From an uncultured Lachnospiraceae bacterium (GTDB lineage Bacteria; Bacillota; Clostridia; Lachnospirales; Lachnospiraceae), in contig CAJUGD010000012.1 in the NCBI GenBank assembly GCA_910586205.1, forward strand, positions 1 through 64,000: a stretch of DNA of 64,000 nt, in the 5' to 3' direction. Every line of letters begins with the position of its first letter. Position 1 is the stretch's first letter. Position numbers and translations under genes: made by a program. The notes under the pieces are model-generated. The model saw only the letters and a program-made list of their open reading frames with translations, did no database searches and was not told where the DNA came from. This document shows positions 62,916 through 64,000 of the stretch, in pieces.

Positions 62916-63020
62916 TTAAGAAAACATCGTCAATGCGCTTGCTACTGTAGGAATAACCATGGCAAGCACCAAAATAATAACAATAATCGTTGATATCATT
63001 TTTCTCTTTTTATTATTCAT
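62916..63020 (-). CDS. 34-aa single-pass membrane peptide
   Basis: ATG 63020 opens a frame starting MNNKKRKMISTIIVIILVLA with a basic head and one transmembrane helix. A GGAGG lies about 12 bases upstream, rather far. Similar 30-40-residue peptides with a KKKR head are common next to VanW-type genes in Clostridia. A longer reading from 63104 has no site. Confidence 0.5.
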   Translation of the reverse strand: MNNKKRKMISTIIVIILVLAMVIPTVASALTMFS

Positions 63021-63131
63021 ATTGTTTTGTTTCCTCCATTCTGTGTATGCTTCACAGCACACCACACTCTGAGAGTACTGCATGCCCTGCTTTATCAGGC
63101 ACAAACAGGTATAGGCAAAATTTCTTACCCT

Positions 63132-63965
63132 TTACCCTCTCTGCTTTACTCTGTTAATTTCTTGTATCCTTCCATACTGGAAAATAATCTGATCCTGAAG
63201 CCGGGACACCTCATTGCGGCTTAGGTGATCAATTTCCACAGGCACATCTATTTTATGATATTTTAGTAAATACCGCAAGTCCTCTTTTTGTTTTTTCGTG
63301 GCTGGCTGCTCCTTTTTTACCTTGTAAATCATGGGTTTTGCCATAAATACTTCCTTGACTTCCTTATTTCCCAAACGAAGCTCTGAGACATCTTCCAGAT
63401 CTTCTTCTTTTATTTTTCCAGATCCTGTACCGATTTCCAGAAAAAGCGGACAGTCTTTTGTCAAAAGCCATTCTGCCAGCCTCTGGTATAAATAATGGGC
63501 ATCCCGTGCATCCTCCAAAGCCCGATGAGCCTTTTTCCGCCTGATTCCGAAAAATTCACAAGCCGCTGACAGATTTTTCGGCTGATCCTCCGGCAGAAAA
63601 TGCCGACACAGCTTTAAGGTGTCAATCCCATTCTTCTCAAAAGGAATCCCGTGATTAACAGCCGCCCGTTTTAAAAAACTGTAATCAAACATAATACGAT
63701 GGCCCAAAAGAGGAGCCTGCCCGCAAAATTCTGCAAACTCCTCTATAATATCTCCAATATCCGGAGCATTTTCCACCATATCATCTGTAATTCCCGTCAG
63801 CTCTGTAATCTGTTCTTTCAGCCTTCTGTGAGGATTTACCATGGAATGAAACGCCGCAATCTCCCTCCCTTTCACCACATGGATTGCCCCTATCTCTATG
63901 ATCTTATCCCGCTTTGCTTCCAGACCTGTAGTTTCCAGATCAACTGCTACATAAGATTGCTCCAA
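63132..63965 (-). CDS. DnaQ-like 3'-5' exonuclease
   Basis: The 277-aa protein has the DEDDh set: VDLETTGL (8-15), GHRIMFDYSFL (about 88-98) and HRALEDARDA (about 147-156). The N-terminal 170 residues match the DNA polymerase III epsilon-type exonuclease. The C-terminal 100 residues are lysine-rich and end in a helical domain (EDLRYLLKYHKIDVPVEIDH). This may be a repair or proofreading nuclease rather than the replicative subunit. Confidence 0.88.
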   Translation of the reverse strand: MEQSYVAVDLETTGLEAKRDKIIEIGAIHVVKGREIAAFHSMVNPHRRLKEQITELTGITDDMVENAPDIGDIIEEFAEFCGQAPLLGHRIMFDYSFLKRAAVNHGIPFEKNGIDTLKLCRHFLPEDQPKNLSAACEFFGIRRKKAHRALEDARDAHYLYQRLAEWLLTKDCPLFLEIGTGSGKIKEEDLEDVSELRLGNKEVKEVFMAKPMIYKVKKEQPATKKQKEDLRYLLKYHKIDVPVEIDHLSRNEVSRLQDQIIFQYGRIQEINRVKQRG

Positions 63966-64000
63966 CCTTTCTTTCCCCCGATCTGCAGTTACTTGTCAGT

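Overview
The window reads as a chromosomal segment of a spore-forming, low-to-mid GC Gram-positive anaerobe, most likely a Lachnospiraceae-type Clostridium relative. The evidence is a V-type ATPase operon, a SpoVAF/GerA-type spore protein, VanW and DacF-type envelope proteins, polyphosphate and glycogen genes, a ferredoxin-domain aldo/keto reductase, and strong GGAGG ribosome sites with TTGACA/TATAAT-type promoters. The genus call is inference.

Region 1 (1-10.6 kb) is AT-rich accessory DNA. A complete Type I restriction-modification operon (hsdM-hsdS-hsdR, minus strand) is followed downstream by gene remnants: a truncated AlkD-like gene, a 27-codon stub of a low-molecular-weight phosphatase and an unassigned fragment. 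Upstream of it lie small single genes: a C_GCAxxG-type protein, a DUF3795 protein, a small membrane protein, an MBL hydrolase, a tautomerase and a GNAT acetyltransferase.

Region 2 (10,985-22,495) is the centrepiece: an 11,285-bp integrated filamentous phage (inovirus) in the 3' half of tRNA-Lys(CUU), bounded by identical 195-bp direct repeats. It carries two tandem type I toxin/antisense modules, an XRE repressor with its operator/promoter, an unknown early gene, a large palindromic and tandem-repeat non-coding region, a putative ssDNA-binding protein, two tiny membrane proteins, a pVIII-like major coat protein followed by a terminator, a 744-aa pIII-like adsorption protein, a pVI-like minor coat protein, a Zot/pI-type morphogenesis ATPase, a Rep_trans-like replication initiator and a tyrosine integrase. 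No secretin (pIV) gene is present, as expected for a host without an outer membrane. A 34-bp perfect inverted repeat covers the zot stop codon.

Region 3 (22.5-26.1 kb) holds a MITE-like repeat, thioredoxin, a decayed coding stretch, trmB and a HEPN/SH3b-type membrane protein. Region 4 (26.1-34.7 kb) is a nine-gene V-type ATPase operon. Region 5 (34.7-64 kb) is ordinary core genome: PAP2 phosphatase, TRIC-like channel, DUF1461 protein, DacF, two DEDD exonucleases, AlaX-type editing hydrolase, glgB, ppk-ppx, pheA, plsC, cardiolipin synthase, DUF4250, asparaginase, spoVAF, a secreted GH5 endoglucanase behind a structured terminator-containing leader, an aldo/keto reductase, trmL-aminotransferase-Lrp, a HypE-like gene and a VanW protein.
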